Assembly: GCF_022352215.1 (NCBI RefSeq)
Contig: NZ_JAKRWF010000001.1
Span: 1,798,001 to 1,862,000 of the forward strand
Direction: 5' to 3'
Source of the DNA: Flavihumibacter cheonanensis
GTDB taxonomy: Bacteria > Bacteroidota > Bacteroidia > Chitinophagales > Chitinophagaceae
Length of the DNA stretch: 64,000 nt
The notes under the pieces are model-generated. The model saw nothing but the letters and a program-made list of their open reading frames with translations, did not search any database and was not told the origin of the DNA. Made by a program: the position numbers and the translations under genes. This document shows positions 1 to 8,175 of this stretch, piece after piece (position 1 is the stretch's first letter; every line of letters starts with the position of its first letter).

Positions 1-56
1 ATTCAACTGGATTATAATATACTTTGTGTTCGTAAATAAAGTCAGGCATAATCATT

Positions 57-81
57 ACTATCCAAATAGATAGTGACTATC
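57..81. promoter_or_regulatory. operator-like array of three ACTATC half-sites
   Basis: The hexamer ACTATC at 57-62 is followed by its exact inverse GATAGT at 69-74 and by ACTATC again at 76-81. The first pair is separated by 6 bases and the second by a single base. The array lies about 95 bases before the first gene. The spacing and symmetry resemble binding sites of small winged-helix regulators such as the HxlR/YodB type, but no regulator is visible because the window starts here. AT-rich sequence with a -10-like ATATAATAT follows at 91-99. Confidence 0.35.
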
Positions 82-175
82 AAATTAGATATAATATTCC
101 AAATCATCAGTAAAAAAACCAACTTTAAGAATCACAATTCAAGTGAGCGATTTACTAAATACGAAAAGCAGCAAC

Positions 176-793
176 ATGAAAATTGCAATCATCGGAACCG
201 GAAATGTAGGAGGTGCGCTGGCAACCAAATGGGCCCATGCCGGACATGAAATTTTTCTTGGAGTTCAGGATCTGAATCAATTCAAAGGTCAGGACTTACT
301 GAATAATCCAAATACCAGAGCGATGTCTGTTCAGGAAGCAGTTACCGCTGCGGAATGCATTCTACTTGCGACTCCGGCACCAGCAGCCATAGATATTGCC
401 AAAAGCCTGGGCGATACCAGCGGAAAAATCATAATTGATGCGATGAACATCATTATGAAAAAAGGTCCAGCCGGTTTTACCACCACAGCCGATGCAATTT
501 TGGCCCATACATCCACTCGCGATATCGTAAAATGTTTCAACACTACAGGTTACAACAATATGGTCAATTCAATGTATGGTGATACAGCACTGGACCTCTT
601 TGTTGCCGGAGATAGTACCAAAGGCAAGGATGCTGCCAAACAGTTGGCAAAAGATGCTGGCTTTGCCAATTGTTATGATATTGGTGGAAACGACAAATTT
701 GAATTGATGGAACAATTCGCCTGGTTCTGGATCAACCTGGCCATGTTCCAGGGACAGGGAAGGGAAATTGGTTTTAAATTATTGAAGCGATGA
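176..793 (+). CDS. NADPH-dependent reductase of the F420-reductase/NADP-binding family
   Basis: The protein has 205 residues from the ATG at 176. It starts directly with a Rossmann fold, with a GTGNVGG dinucleotide loop at residues 7-13, the pattern of the NADP_oxidored/F420-binding coenzyme family (PF03807). A GTG 33 bases upstream would add 11 residues before the fold and is less likely. Further family-like parts are the ILLATPAPA strand and the IIDAMN segment. In Bacteroidota such proteins are usually annotated as NADPH-dependent F420 reductase or NAD(P)-binding protein. They are probably simple NADP-dependent reductases, since these bacteria are not known for F420. The substrate is unknown. 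It is monocistronic and preceded by a symmetric operator-like array. Confidence 0.8.
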   Translation: MKIAIIGTGNVGGALATKWAHAGHEIFLGVQDLNQFKGQDLLNNPNTRAMSVQEAVTAAECILLATPAPAAIDIAKSLGDTSGKIIIDAMNIIMKKGPAGFTTTADAILAHTSTRDIVKCFNTTGYNNMVNSMYGDTALDLFVAGDSTKGKDAAKQLAKDAGFANCYDIGGNDKFELMEQFAWFWINLAMFQGQGREIGFKLLKR

Positions 794-800
794 ATGTTTA

Positions 801-1556
801 CTAAAAAAACTCATCCAGCAATGTGTAAAAAAGAAGTTTGTTTTCGTCCAGGTATGTTAACCCATAATTGTGTAAAAAAAGAGGAATCAGGTTATCAAGG
901 CTTTCATGTTTCAGACTTCTTATCGCAAGCGCCAAATCCTGGTAACGATCCGCGACCCCACCCCAGTCCATATCAATGAAAGCGGAAACTACTCCATCAT
1001 CTAGAATCAAATTATCCGGACAATAATCGCCATGAGTAAAAACCAGGTCTGCTTCTGTTGGCTTGTATTTGCTTAACTCATCCCACAATTGCTCCGTAGT
1101 ATAATTCGAAAACTCCTCCTCAAAATCGGTTGAATCCACCCAGCCATTCTCTATCCGAATCCGGACTTCATTCAATCTGGCATCAAGTGAATAAACAGGT
1201 GCATGTGAATCCAGGGGAACTTCGTGTAGTAATCTAAGTGCCTGTGCATAAATCCTAACCCTTTGTTCAGCTACAGGAAGTTCAGCCAGTGTAGTACCAT
1301 CTATCCATTCGATACAAAGCCATTCAATCGTGTCATCCTCCTTGAAAAAATGGACAGCAGGTACTGGAACCTTACCAGCCAACCATTCATACACCCAAAA
1401 ATCATGCTTAAGCGATTTACTTTCATCAGTTTTGACTGCCCCCTTAAGCACACACAACTGTTCCTGCTCATCTTTTACCAGAAATATACTGGCAGTACTA
1501 CCACCTTCCAATTGCTTTACCAGTTTCATTCCGGCAGGAAATCTGTTTGAATTCAT
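801..1556 (-). CDS. APH(3')-family aminoglycoside O-phosphotransferase homologue
   Basis: The 251-residue protein has the kinase-like layout of aminoglycoside 3'-phosphotransferases. K38 sits in the ATP-binding strand. The catalytic loop is HGDYCPDN with D177 and N182. The metal-binding segment FIDMDWGGVADRYQDLAL starts at 193 with D195. The C-terminus FYTLLDEFF nearly matches that of the APH(3') enzymes, which end in FYRLLDEFF. Known APH(3') proteins have HGDACLPN and FIDCGRLG, so two loops are changed here. The usual length is about 265 residues. The likely reaction is ATP-dependent phosphorylation of kanamycin/neomycin-type drugs, but an environmental homologue could use another hydroxylated substrate. 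It stands alone, divergent from the rhodopsin gene, with no mobile element next to it. Confidence 0.82.
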   Translation of the reverse strand: MNSNRFPAGMKLVKQLEGGSTASIFLVKDEQEQLCVLKGAVKTDESKSLKHDFWVYEWLAGKVPVPAVHFFKEDDTIEWLCIEWIDGTTLAELPVAEQRVRIYAQALRLLHEVPLDSHAPVYSLDARLNEVRIRIENGWVDSTDFEEEFSNYTTEQLWDELSKYKPTEADLVFTHGDYCPDNLILDDGVVSAFIDMDWGGVADRYQDLALAIRSLKHESLDNLIPLFLHNYGLTYLDENKLLFYTLLDEFF

Positions 1557-1582
1557 ACCATCAATATAAATAGAACACTATA

Positions 1583-1590
1583 CAAAAATA
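1583..1590 (-). promoter_or_regulatory. possible -7 element of the phosphotransferase gene
   Basis: On the minus strand these bases read TATTTTTG, a match to the Bacteroidota -7 consensus TAnnTTTG, 27 bases before the start at 1556. No TTG-type -33 box was found at the usual spacing, so the call is weak. The rest of the 265-base gap to the rhodopsin start is AT-rich and shows no clear promoter box or reading frame. Confidence 0.25.
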
Positions 1591-1821
1591 AAATCTGTCA
1601 GTGGAGAGATCAGCATTCATTACAACCAATTAGTTCCACACATAAAAAAAAGACTTCAAAACTGTTTAAGGAAAATCAAAATAAAGGATGGTAAATATAA
1701 TATTTTAAAAACCTTCAAACTATTTGAAACTACAATATGTTCAATAAAGGTAGTTCAATAGTTCAACAGCTTTTCCGGATTAGCCCGTTACTACTTCCAA
1801 CAAATTTTAAATTAATAAAAA

Positions 1822-2565
1822 ATGAATCCATTACTTCTGGAGATCATGCCGATCGCCAACAACAATTATGTTGCCTTTACTTTCTTTATTGGTTGCATGG
1901 CTATGCTTGGGGCATCTGTTTTTTTCTTTTTTGAAATGTGGAACGTTGATAAGAAATGGAGAACATCCATTCTTATATCCGGATTGATCACGTTTATTGC
2001 TGCCGTACATTATTATTACATGCGGGATTACAATCTCGCAACAGGTCAATCTCCCACATTTTTCCGCTATGTAGACTGGCTACTAACAGTACCGCTCATG
2101 TGCGTTGAATTCTATCTCATTACCAAAAAATCAGGAGCAACCACCAGCCTGTTAACCAAGCTTATTACAGCATCTGTATTCATGCTGGTTACCGGATATA
2201 TAGGCGAAGCCATTTATCCAACTGAAACACAAAGCTGGATCTGGGGTTTTATCAGCAGCCTTGGTTACTTCTATATAGTGTACCTGATCTGGTTTGGAGA
2301 TGTTGCAAAATTAGCTAACAATACAAGTCCGGCTGTTGCAGCCGCCAATCGCACCCTGGCCTGGTTTGTATTGGTTGGATGGGCCATTTATCCGATTGGT
2401 TATATCGCTGGCACTGAAGGTGGATTATTTGGAATGAAAGTGCTGGAAGGCGTTTCCCTGGATGTCGTTTATAATATTGGTGATGCTATCAATAAAATTG
2501 GTTTTGGATTAACCATTTATGCATTGGCGCAACGTGAAATGGCAATGACCAGCAAAACAGCTTGA
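1822..2565 (+). CDS. proteorhodopsin, light-driven outward proton pump
   Basis: This is a seven-helix microbial rhodopsin of 247 residues. Helix C reads RYVDWLLTVPLMCVEF, giving the DTE motif of proton pumps: acceptor D85, T89 and donor E96. H63 in helix B (AVHYYYMRD) matches the His that pairs with the acceptor in proteorhodopsins. The retinal Schiff base is K225 in DAINKIGFG. Position 93, the spectral switch, is Met, which in Bacteroidota pumps goes with green absorption. Aligned to bacteriorhodopsin helix E, G142 replaces the bulky W138; the same Gly opens the carotenoid-antenna window in xanthorhodopsin. An in-frame ATG at 1846 (residue 9) is an alternative start. The retinal-forming blh gene follows in the same direction. 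Confidence 0.95.
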   Translation: MNPLLLEIMPIANNNYVAFTFFIGCMAMLGASVFFFFEMWNVDKKWRTSILISGLITFIAAVHYYYMRDYNLATGQSPTFFRYVDWLLTVPLMCVEFYLITKKSGATTSLLTKLITASVFMLVTGYIGEAIYPTETQSWIWGFISSLGYFYIVYLIWFGDVAKLANNTSPAVAAANRTLAWFVLVGWAIYPIGYIAGTEGGLFGMKVLEGVSLDVVYNIGDAINKIGFGLTIYALAQREMAMTSKTA

Positions 2566-2592
2566 CTCGTTTTTTAGTTTTACAGGTAAATT

Positions 2593-2635
2593 AACCTGGT
2601 GGGGTACGGTTTTACCAACTGTACCTCGCCGGGTT
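2593..2635 (+). terminator. long hairpin between rhodopsin and blh
   Basis: An unbroken 18-bp stem (2593-2610 with 2618-2635, four G-U pairs in RNA) closes a 7-base loop, TTTACCA. The arms are AACCTGGTGGGGTACGGT and ACTGTACCTCGCCGGGTT. Only a short pyrimidine-rich stretch follows, so it may be a partial terminator or a 3'-end stabilising structure rather than a full stop. It starts 27 bases after the rhodopsin stop codon and ends 15 bases before the blh start. Confidence 0.6.
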
Positions 2636-2650
2636 TACTTCTACTACTAC

Positions 2651-3571
2651 ATGAAAAATAGTTTTATTGCATTAGGACTTCTGTTATGTATGCTGCATCA
2701 TTGGTGGACACCCATTCCATTCCAGGTGCAGGCAGGGATTCTTATAGTCGGATTTGTGTTTTTAGGTATTCCTCACGGAGCTGCAGATATTCTGGTAGCG
2801 AAATATCAATCATCTGCTACACGAACCTACTTTTCTCTAAGAAATTTCCTGTTTCAATACCTGCTCCAAATTCTTTTATTTGGATTATGTCTATGGATTT
2901 TTCCTATGCCGGCTTTACTTCTCTTTCTTTGTATATCAGCCTATCATTTTGGTGAAACGGATCTTAAAAAAATACCTGCGGATAACTGGATTGGAAAATT
3001 ATTTATCAGCAGTTACGGATTATTGATTTTATTTTTTCTCCTGCTTACTCATATTGATGAAGTAGTCCCAATTCTTTCTCTCATAGATGATACTGCCGTT
3101 TTGAATGGTTTGACTCCTGTTATTGAGGAATATCAACAATTATTATTAGGAATACTTTTTATTGTTTTTCTGGTAATCAGTTTTATATTTTTTTCCCAAC
3201 AAGTAAAAAAACAGCAATTTGATTCAGGAAACTTTTTATTGCGACTCGCTTTGCTTTTACTAATCTTACACCAACTTCCGCTCTTACTCGGATTCAGTTT
3301 TTATTTCATTATCTGGCATTCCAGTCTTTCACTGGAATCCATTATAAGTGGACTCAAAAATGCCGGATCCTATTATCCTAAAAAATTGATTAAACATTTA
3401 TTGATTTGTAGTGGAATTGCACTTGCAGGCACATCCTTCTTTGTTTTATACTTTGGTGATATTAAAAACAATTACCAGGTTTTATGGTATTGCTTTGCCA
3501 CCTTGGCACTACTTACCGCACCTCATATGCTGGTAATGCATCGACTGTACAAATGGATGAGATCGAATTAA
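2651..3571 (+). CDS. blh: Blh/Brp beta-carotene 15,15'-dioxygenase
   Basis: This integral membrane protein of 306 residues has about eight hydrophobic segments. It carries the Brp/Blh family marks: GIPHGAADI near residue 40, a YHFGETDL motif near 99, IIWHSSLSLES near 222 and PHMLVMH near the C-terminus. The conserved histidines are the expected iron ligands. The family cleaves one beta-carotene with O2 into two all-trans retinal molecules, the chromophore of the neighbouring rhodopsin. Rhodopsin plus blh is the minimal phototrophy pair. The carotenoid genes (crtE, crtB, crtI, crtY) are not in this window and must lie elsewhere if the system works. Confidence 0.93.
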   Translation: MKNSFIALGLLLCMLHHWWTPIPFQVQAGILIVGFVFLGIPHGAADILVAKYQSSATRTYFSLRNFLFQYLLQILLFGLCLWIFPMPALLLFLCISAYHFGETDLKKIPADNWIGKLFISSYGLLILFFLLLTHIDEVVPILSLIDDTAVLNGLTPVIEEYQQLLLGILFIVFLVISFIFFSQQVKKQQFDSGNFLLRLALLLLILHQLPLLLGFSFYFIIWHSSLSLESIISGLKNAGSYYPKKLIKHLLICSGIALAGTSFFVLYFGDIKNNYQVLWYCFATLALLTAPHMLVMHRLYKWMRSN

Positions 3572-3577
3572 ATATCC

Positions 3578-4186
3578 CTAAGGTTTGGCATAAGGAAGTC
3601 GAATAAGCCGCTTAGTAGTATGATAACTATCAAGTCCGCTGCAGGTAATTGTGCCGGCTGATTCAAGGTCAATAAAACCATCCGGCCCCAACAACGAGTC
3701 TGGAACCATCACGTGCGTAATCTTTCCTATGATAAAATGTGTCTGGTTAAATTCAATTGGGATCCGCTGTACCAGTTCGCAGGCAAATTGAATAATACTT
3801 TCTTTTACGAAAGGGGCGGCAATTTCCTCCACATAATCAGGTGTTAACCCAACTGCTTCGAATTCACTAACGCCTTCCGGGTATTTGGCACTGGTTTGAT
3901 GCGCTTTCTCAATAAATCCGGCCTGCACATGATTAATCGTGTATACACCGGTTCGCAGGATGTTTCCTAATGTATTCTGGCCTTCTTTATTCGGGCGTAC
4001 AACCAATCCGCATAAAGCGGGATCTGCACCTATATGTACCAGACTGCTGAATAAGGATAAATTTTCCTTCCCTTCCCCGCTTTTTGTACCTACCAGTACC
4101 AGGCTTTTGAACCCGCCAATAGAATTTATGAGATTGGCTCGGTACCTCCTTTCCAAACCGGATAGCTCCTCCTTTGTGAATACCAT
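3578..4186 (-). CDS. flavin reductase-like FMN-binding protein
   Basis: The 202-residue protein is read from the ATG at 4186 (MVFTKEEL). An upstream ATG at 4246 would add 20 residues with no family resemblance. The centre, with NLSLFSSLVHIGADPALCGLVVRP and HTLGN-like segments (NTLGNILRTGVYTINHV), matches the flavin reductase-like split barrel (PF01613) that binds FMN. Such Bacteroidota proteins are annotated as flavin oxidoreductases of unknown substrate. It converges on blh with only 6 bases between the two stop codons and has no obvious functional link to it. Confidence 0.78.
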   Translation of the reverse strand: MVFTKEELSGLERRYRANLINSIGGFKSLVLVGTKSGEGKENLSLFSSLVHIGADPALCGLVVRPNKEGQNTLGNILRTGVYTINHVQAGFIEKAHQTSAKYPEGVSEFEAVGLTPDYVEEIAAPFVKESIIQFACELVQRIPIEFNQTHFIIGKITHVMVPDSLLGPDGFIDLESAGTITCSGLDSYHTTKRLIRLPYAKP

Positions 4187-4311
4187 TTCGATCTGATTTT
4201 GGAAAAGATAACAGTTTAGTACTGAAATGGTTAACGACCTAACCATTTGTGATGCATGTCACCATAAAACTGCAATACTCCTGATACCTTGCAAGGATTA
4301 ATCAATAAAAC

Positions 4312-4908
4312 ATGGCGAAGGAATTCTGGGATCAGCGTTATGCAGCAAACGAAACTGTTTACGGTACGGAACCCAATGCCTTTTTCAAGCAGTTTATAGA
4401 CAATCATAAACCTGGCACAGTACTCCTGCCGGCCGAAGGGGAAGGCAGAAATGCCCTCTATGCCGCTAAAAAAGGCTGGACTGTACATGCATTCGATTAC
4501 AGTGAGGTGGCGCGGGAAAAAGCAATAAAAGCAGCAGAGGAAGCGGGATTAAAAATTATCTACTGGAATCAATCCATTGAAGATTTTCGCGCCAATCAGC
4601 AATATGATCTGGTTGCCATCATCTTTGTGCATCTGCCTGCCGCCCTGCGCAAACAATACCACCAGGAACTTATCAAATCCATTCGTCCGGGCGGATACCT
4701 CTTATTGGAAGCTTTTGCAAAAGAGCAGATAGAATACAATTCTGGCGGACCGAAAGACCCGGCCCTTTTATACGATGCCCCTACCCTTTGCAATGACTTT
4801 GCCTTTCTCCATGTACTAAGCTGCCAGCAGAAGGACCTGAACCTCAACGAAGGCCCATTTCATTCAGGAGAAGCTGCTGTATTGCGCTTAACTGTTCAAA
4901 AAATTTAA
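4312..4908 (+). CDS. class I SAM-dependent methyltransferase
   Basis: The protein has 198 residues. FWDQRYA at the N-terminus and VYGTEPNAFF around 17-26 are typical of the TehB/thiopurine-type methyltransferase group. The SAM-binding motif I is LLPAEGEGRNA (38-48), and the motif II acidic residue is in HAFDYS around 64. Motif IV is YDLVAIIFVHLPA, and RPGGYLLLEAFA is the post-motif. Substrate cannot be read from sequence: members methylate small thiols, tellurite or unknown metabolites. It is transcribed alone, divergent from the flavin reductase gene, and is followed by a clear hairpin terminator. Confidence 0.82.
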   Translation: MAKEFWDQRYAANETVYGTEPNAFFKQFIDNHKPGTVLLPAEGEGRNALYAAKKGWTVHAFDYSEVAREKAIKAAEEAGLKIIYWNQSIEDFRANQQYDLVAIIFVHLPAALRKQYHQELIKSIRPGGYLLLEAFAKEQIEYNSGGPKDPALLYDAPTLCNDFAFLHVLSCQQKDLNLNEGPFHSGEAAVLRLTVQKI

Positions 4909-4958
4909 ACCAAAAAAGTTCGCTGACAAAGGGCCATTTACGACTACACACTCATGAG

Positions 4959-4985
4959 AAAGTCCCGGCTGCTACCGGGACTTTT
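4959..4985 (+). terminator. Rho-independent terminator after the methyltransferase gene
   Basis: A 10-bp perfect stem, AAAGTCCCGG (4959-4968) with CCGGGACTTT (4975-4984), closes a 6-base loop CTGCTA and is followed by TTAACTTTAT. It lies about 50 bases after the stop codon and could also work for the opposite strand. Confidence 0.75.
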
Positions 4986-5077
4986 AACTTTATCGAATCC
5001 GGCTCCATTCAATCGGACTTATCCCAATTTAAAACAGAACTTCCGCATTTCGTCATTTTTAAAGCTGACGACATTTA

Positions 5078-5428
5078 TCAAACAGAATCTTTTCCAATCT
5101 CTTCGATTTCCATAGCAAAATTTCCATCCCCTTTTGGATTTAACCCATATTCATTCGGGCCCGGCATACTATCAGCAAATAACATCCAGAAACCGTAAAA
5201 TGGGATTATTTGATACCACCCGGAATTTCCCCGATCATGGCATCTTTTGGCGCCCTGGGCTAACATGAACCACAAAACTGGAATTATAGCCAAACCCAGC
5301 CATCCCATGGATTCATCTGTACCAATAATGTACTCAAGAATGCTAATAAACGCCAGATAAATAATAAAAGAAATGCCGTATTCCATTCTGCGAATACGCC
5401 CGTTAAAAGAAAATGGATTTTGAAACAT
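5078..5428 (-). CDS. DUF805 family membrane protein
   Basis: The 116-residue protein has the DUF805 (PF05656) plan. It begins with the amphipathic FSFNGRIRRMEYG segment, followed by about three hydrophobic helices and the conserved AKRCHDRGNSGWYQIIPFYG loop near residues 60-80. The C-terminal GLNPKG region matches the G-x-N-x-Y/F tail seen in the family. The function of DUF805 proteins is not established. It is encoded alone, divergent from the TPR lipoprotein-like gene. Confidence 0.85.
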   Translation of the reverse strand: MFQNPFSFNGRIRRMEYGISFIIYLAFISILEYIIGTDESMGWLGLAIIPVLWFMLAQGAKRCHDRGNSGWYQIIPFYGFWMLFADSMPGPNEYGLNPKGDGNFAMEIEEIGKDSV

Positions 5429-5603
5429 AAAGGAGTTAATTTAATAAGAATGAATTCCTTTTTATAATAGGAATCAAGAAATATACAAGACAATTTTGAA
5501 TAATGCAAGGGAAAGCAACGGATATCTTTACTTAATTGCAAATTCAGATAACCTTTACTATTTTGTTTGCGAAATCAGTTTCCATTACCCCCTTAAACGC
5601 AAT

Positions 5604-6554
5604 ATGAAACCTTATACCTATTGCATCCTGCTCCTCCTTTGTTTACCATGGGTTGGCTACAGCCAATCGAAAGAAGAACTTTACGAAGCAGCCAGTACTG
5701 AATACGATCGCAAAAACATGGTCAAAGCCATTGACTTACTTAACAAGGCGCTTTCCATAGAACCAAAAAACACCCGATTCTTACTGTTAAAAGCAAGTGC
5801 GTTAGAACACGCTGGCCAATACCAGGCAGCCTATGATACCTATACAACTGTAATGCAACTTAATCCCAGGGATTTTATCGCTTATAACAATCGGGGGCTT
5901 TTATTAAGCAGGCTTCAGGAATACGAATTAGCCCTTAAAGATTTTGATGATGCTATCAATTTAAACCCTCCGGATACCGGAATAGTGGGCTTATATCTTA
6001 ACAGGGGATCTATAAAAACCAGCATCCGGGATTTCACAGGAGCGTATGAAGATTACACAAAAGCATTATCCTACGATTCCCTGAATATCGCTGTTTTAAA
6101 TAATTTGGCGGGGGTATGTGATGAGATAGGCAAAGGAGATCTAACATTGAAATACCTGAATAAAATAATCACCATTGACCCAAACTTTATTGGGGCCTAT
6201 GCTAATATCGGATTCAAGTACCAGGAAATGGGAGATTATAAAACTGCTATTAGCTATTATAACAAAGTATTGGAAATGGATCCCAGAGAAGCGCTTGGAT
6301 ACAGTAACAGAAGTTATAACCGATACAAATTGGGCGAGTATGTAGCAGCTTTGAAAGACATCAACGAGTCGATCCGGTTGTATCCTGGAAATTCGTATGC
6401 CTATCGGGTTAGAGGGTTAATTTACCTGGCCATGAAAGACCCCAATCGTGCATGTAAAGATTTTACCGAGGCTTTGGAATTAGGTTTTACAGGCATGTAT
6501 GGTGATGAGGTTGAAAATCTAAAGAAAAAACACTGCATATTTGACAATTTATAA
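5604..6554 (+). CDS. secreted tetratricopeptide-repeat protein
   Basis: Read from the ATG at 5604 the protein has 316 residues and starts with a signal peptide (MKPYTYCILLLLCLPWVGYSQ). Upstream in-frame codons back to 5496 would hide that signal and were not used. The mature part is a chain of TPR units (YNNRGLLLSRLQEYELALKDFDDAI, LNRGSIKTSIRDFTGAYEDYTKAL, YANIGFKYQEMGDYKTAISYYNKVL and others, shown here only as examples), with six or more 34-residue repeats. TPR proteins mediate protein contacts. This one is exported, probably periplasmic, with an unknown partner. Confidence 0.85.
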   Translation: MKPYTYCILLLLCLPWVGYSQSKEELYEAASTEYDRKNMVKAIDLLNKALSIEPKNTRFLLLKASALEHAGQYQAAYDTYTTVMQLNPRDFIAYNNRGLLLSRLQEYELALKDFDDAINLNPPDTGIVGLYLNRGSIKTSIRDFTGAYEDYTKALSYDSLNIAVLNNLAGVCDEIGKGDLTLKYLNKIITIDPNFIGAYANIGFKYQEMGDYKTAISYYNKVLEMDPREALGYSNRSYNRYKLGEYVAALKDINESIRLYPGNSYAYRVRGLIYLAMKDPNRACKDFTEALELGFTGMYGDEVENLKKKHCIFDNL

Positions 6555-6585
6555 TTGCCCGATTCCAGCATTTCTGCGGAAGTCA

Positions 6586-7629
6586 TTAATATAAGACTAC
6601 ACTTGAAGCGGCTTGATTATCCTGTTGTCCGGAGCCGTACAATTTCCGGGCCCTTTTTAATATTCTCCGATAAGCGGGATGCAATGAGTACTCCTTGTAT
6701 CTTGATACATAGTCTTCAGGCACTTCATATTCGAACAGGATTGCATGATACATTAAACGGGTAAGCAACAAGTCTCTGGCCGGCCCCTTAAAGGTAGTTG
6801 TTAAGGTATCAAAACAAGTTTCAAACAAGTTTTGTCTAACCATCGAACTCACACCCATTGATGGATACAGTGCGGTATTTACAGAACCAATAAATCCCCC
6901 GGAATTAGCATCAAGCCGAACCTTTTTATTCAGGTTATTAATTGCAGGCAGGAATTCTCTCACTTTACTAAAAAAAACTTCCCTTTTCAGCAACGTATCA
7001 CGATACAACCAGTATAAACTTAATACTTTATAATTGTAGGCATCTGTAAGATAATTTTTTGTTGCCCTTTTGAATTTTCGCCCAACCTTATAAGCCGCGG
7101 ATAAAGAATCTAATAATTGCCGGGATGCGATCCTGGCAGGAATTATTTCTGTTTTTAACCTGGTTTCAAGATCCAGGATATCCTGATAGGAGTACTCAAG
7201 CAGGCGTACTAGTTCTGGACTTTTTTCCAATTGATAAAATCTTTTCAATACCTGTAATTCAGCATTTCTACGTTTGTCTTTTCTTTTGGAAAAGAAAGTA
7301 GCCTCCCAGTTTTTATCCGGATTAGTAACAACATGGATACGGTCTCCGGGATACACCAGGAAAGGCACCTGATCCATTCGGAAAATGGTTGGTCCGGATA
7401 TATACGCTTTTGCTTCGATTCCCTTTTGCAAATTCACCGTATTCATACAAGGATAATCGATCCAATATTTCCCATGAAATAATATATGCGGCTTTTTATC
7501 TAGGGAGTCTGTAAATACAATATCATCTGCCGTAAAGTAAACCGGACGCTCAGGCCCTTCTATGCCACGAATTCCACAGGAGCTGAGGAAAAGGGCAAAA
7601 CAGACTGTGTAAAAAAAGAAACGATTCAT
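6586..7629 (-). CDS. lipoprotein of unknown function
   Basis: The protein has 347 residues with a lipoprotein signal: a hydrophobic N-terminus and the lipobox LSSC with Cys18. The part around residues 55-110 (VYPGDRIHVVTNP) resembles the beta-rich N-terminal domain that precedes thioredoxin folds in Bacteroidota TlpA-like proteins. No thioredoxin CxxC follows; instead there is a long basic alpha-helical region. I do not recognise the family with certainty. The gene converges with the TPR gene (31 bases between stops) and is divergent from the small lipoprotein gene at 7699. Confidence 0.65.
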   Translation of the reverse strand: MNRFFFYTVCFALFLSSCGIRGIEGPERPVYFTADDIVFTDSLDKKPHILFHGKYWIDYPCMNTVNLQKGIEAKAYISGPTIFRMDQVPFLVYPGDRIHVVTNPDKNWEATFFSKRKDKRRNAELQVLKRFYQLEKSPELVRLLEYSYQDILDLETRLKTEIIPARIASRQLLDSLSAAYKVGRKFKRATKNYLTDAYNYKVLSLYWLYRDTLLKREVFFSKVREFLPAINNLNKKVRLDANSGGFIGSVNTALYPSMGVSSMVRQNLFETCFDTLTTTFKGPARDLLLTRLMYHAILFEYEVPEDYVSRYKEYSLHPAYRRILKRARKLYGSGQQDNQAASSVVLY

Positions 7630-7698
7630 GATATGTTAAATTAGTTATACTGAAATACGGTGGCATGGTTTTAGAAAGAATGCTACTAAACAGAAAAC

Positions 7699-8076
7699 AT
7701 GAAAAACATTCTTAAGTTATTGAGCGTATTGCTGATAGGAAGTCTTGTATTTATTTCCTGCAGCAAGAAAGATGATCCAACCGACAATAACCTCTTTGTA
7801 GGGTCTTATGAAGGAAGTATCGGATATGTAAAAGAGGGAGAAAACAAATCCACTGACAACGGAAAAGTAACTGTTGTAAAGGTTGGAAATAATTACAATT
7901 TCGTTTTTTCAGATGGCATTCCCGATCTGAAGGGTGTACAGTTTAAAAGCGACGGTGCAACAGCTGTTATTTCTGTTGATAACGATGAATCAAAAATGAT
8001 TCGCATAACAGCCAATGAACTTACAATTGCCTATACAAAAGACGGCGAAGCCTGGGTTGCGAATTGCACGAGATAA
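7699..8076 (+). CDS. small lipoprotein, hypothetical
   Basis: The 125-residue protein has a lipoprotein signal peptide with Cys21 in FISCSKKDD. The short mature domain is beta-rich with repeated polar strands (GSYEGSIGYV, GKVTVVKVGNNYNFVFSDG), like the small lipocalin-type lipoproteins frequent in Bacteroidota. A terminator directly follows, so it is a single-gene unit. Its function is not known. Confidence 0.75.
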   Translation: MKNILKLLSVLLIGSLVFISCSKKDDPTDNNLFVGSYEGSIGYVKEGENKSTDNGKVTVVKVGNNYNFVFSDGIPDLKGVQFKSDGATAVISVDNDESKMIRITANELTIAYTKDGEAWVANCTR

Positions 8077-8093
8077 ATAGGATGTATTAAAAT

Positions 8094-8124
8094 AAAAAGC
8101 ACTCTAAGAAAATGGGTGCTTTTT
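8094..8124 (+). terminator. Rho-independent terminator
   Basis: AAAAAGCAC (8094-8102) pairs with GTGCTTTTT (8116-8124) and is followed by ATTTTTCTTG. It lies 17 bases after the stop of the small lipoprotein gene. Confidence 0.75.
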
Positions 8125-8175
8125 ATTTTTCTTGTTTAAACACCGGCAGGTCACTTGCTATCTATAAATTTTTTC

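Noticed and set aside
1737-1934. Short frame upstream of and overlapping the rhodopsin start
   Set aside because: It runs in another frame through the rhodopsin coding region and shows no protein-like features.
6555-6764. Short frame after the TPR gene
   Set aside because: It lies antisense to the lipoprotein gene at 6586-7629 and is a shadow of it.
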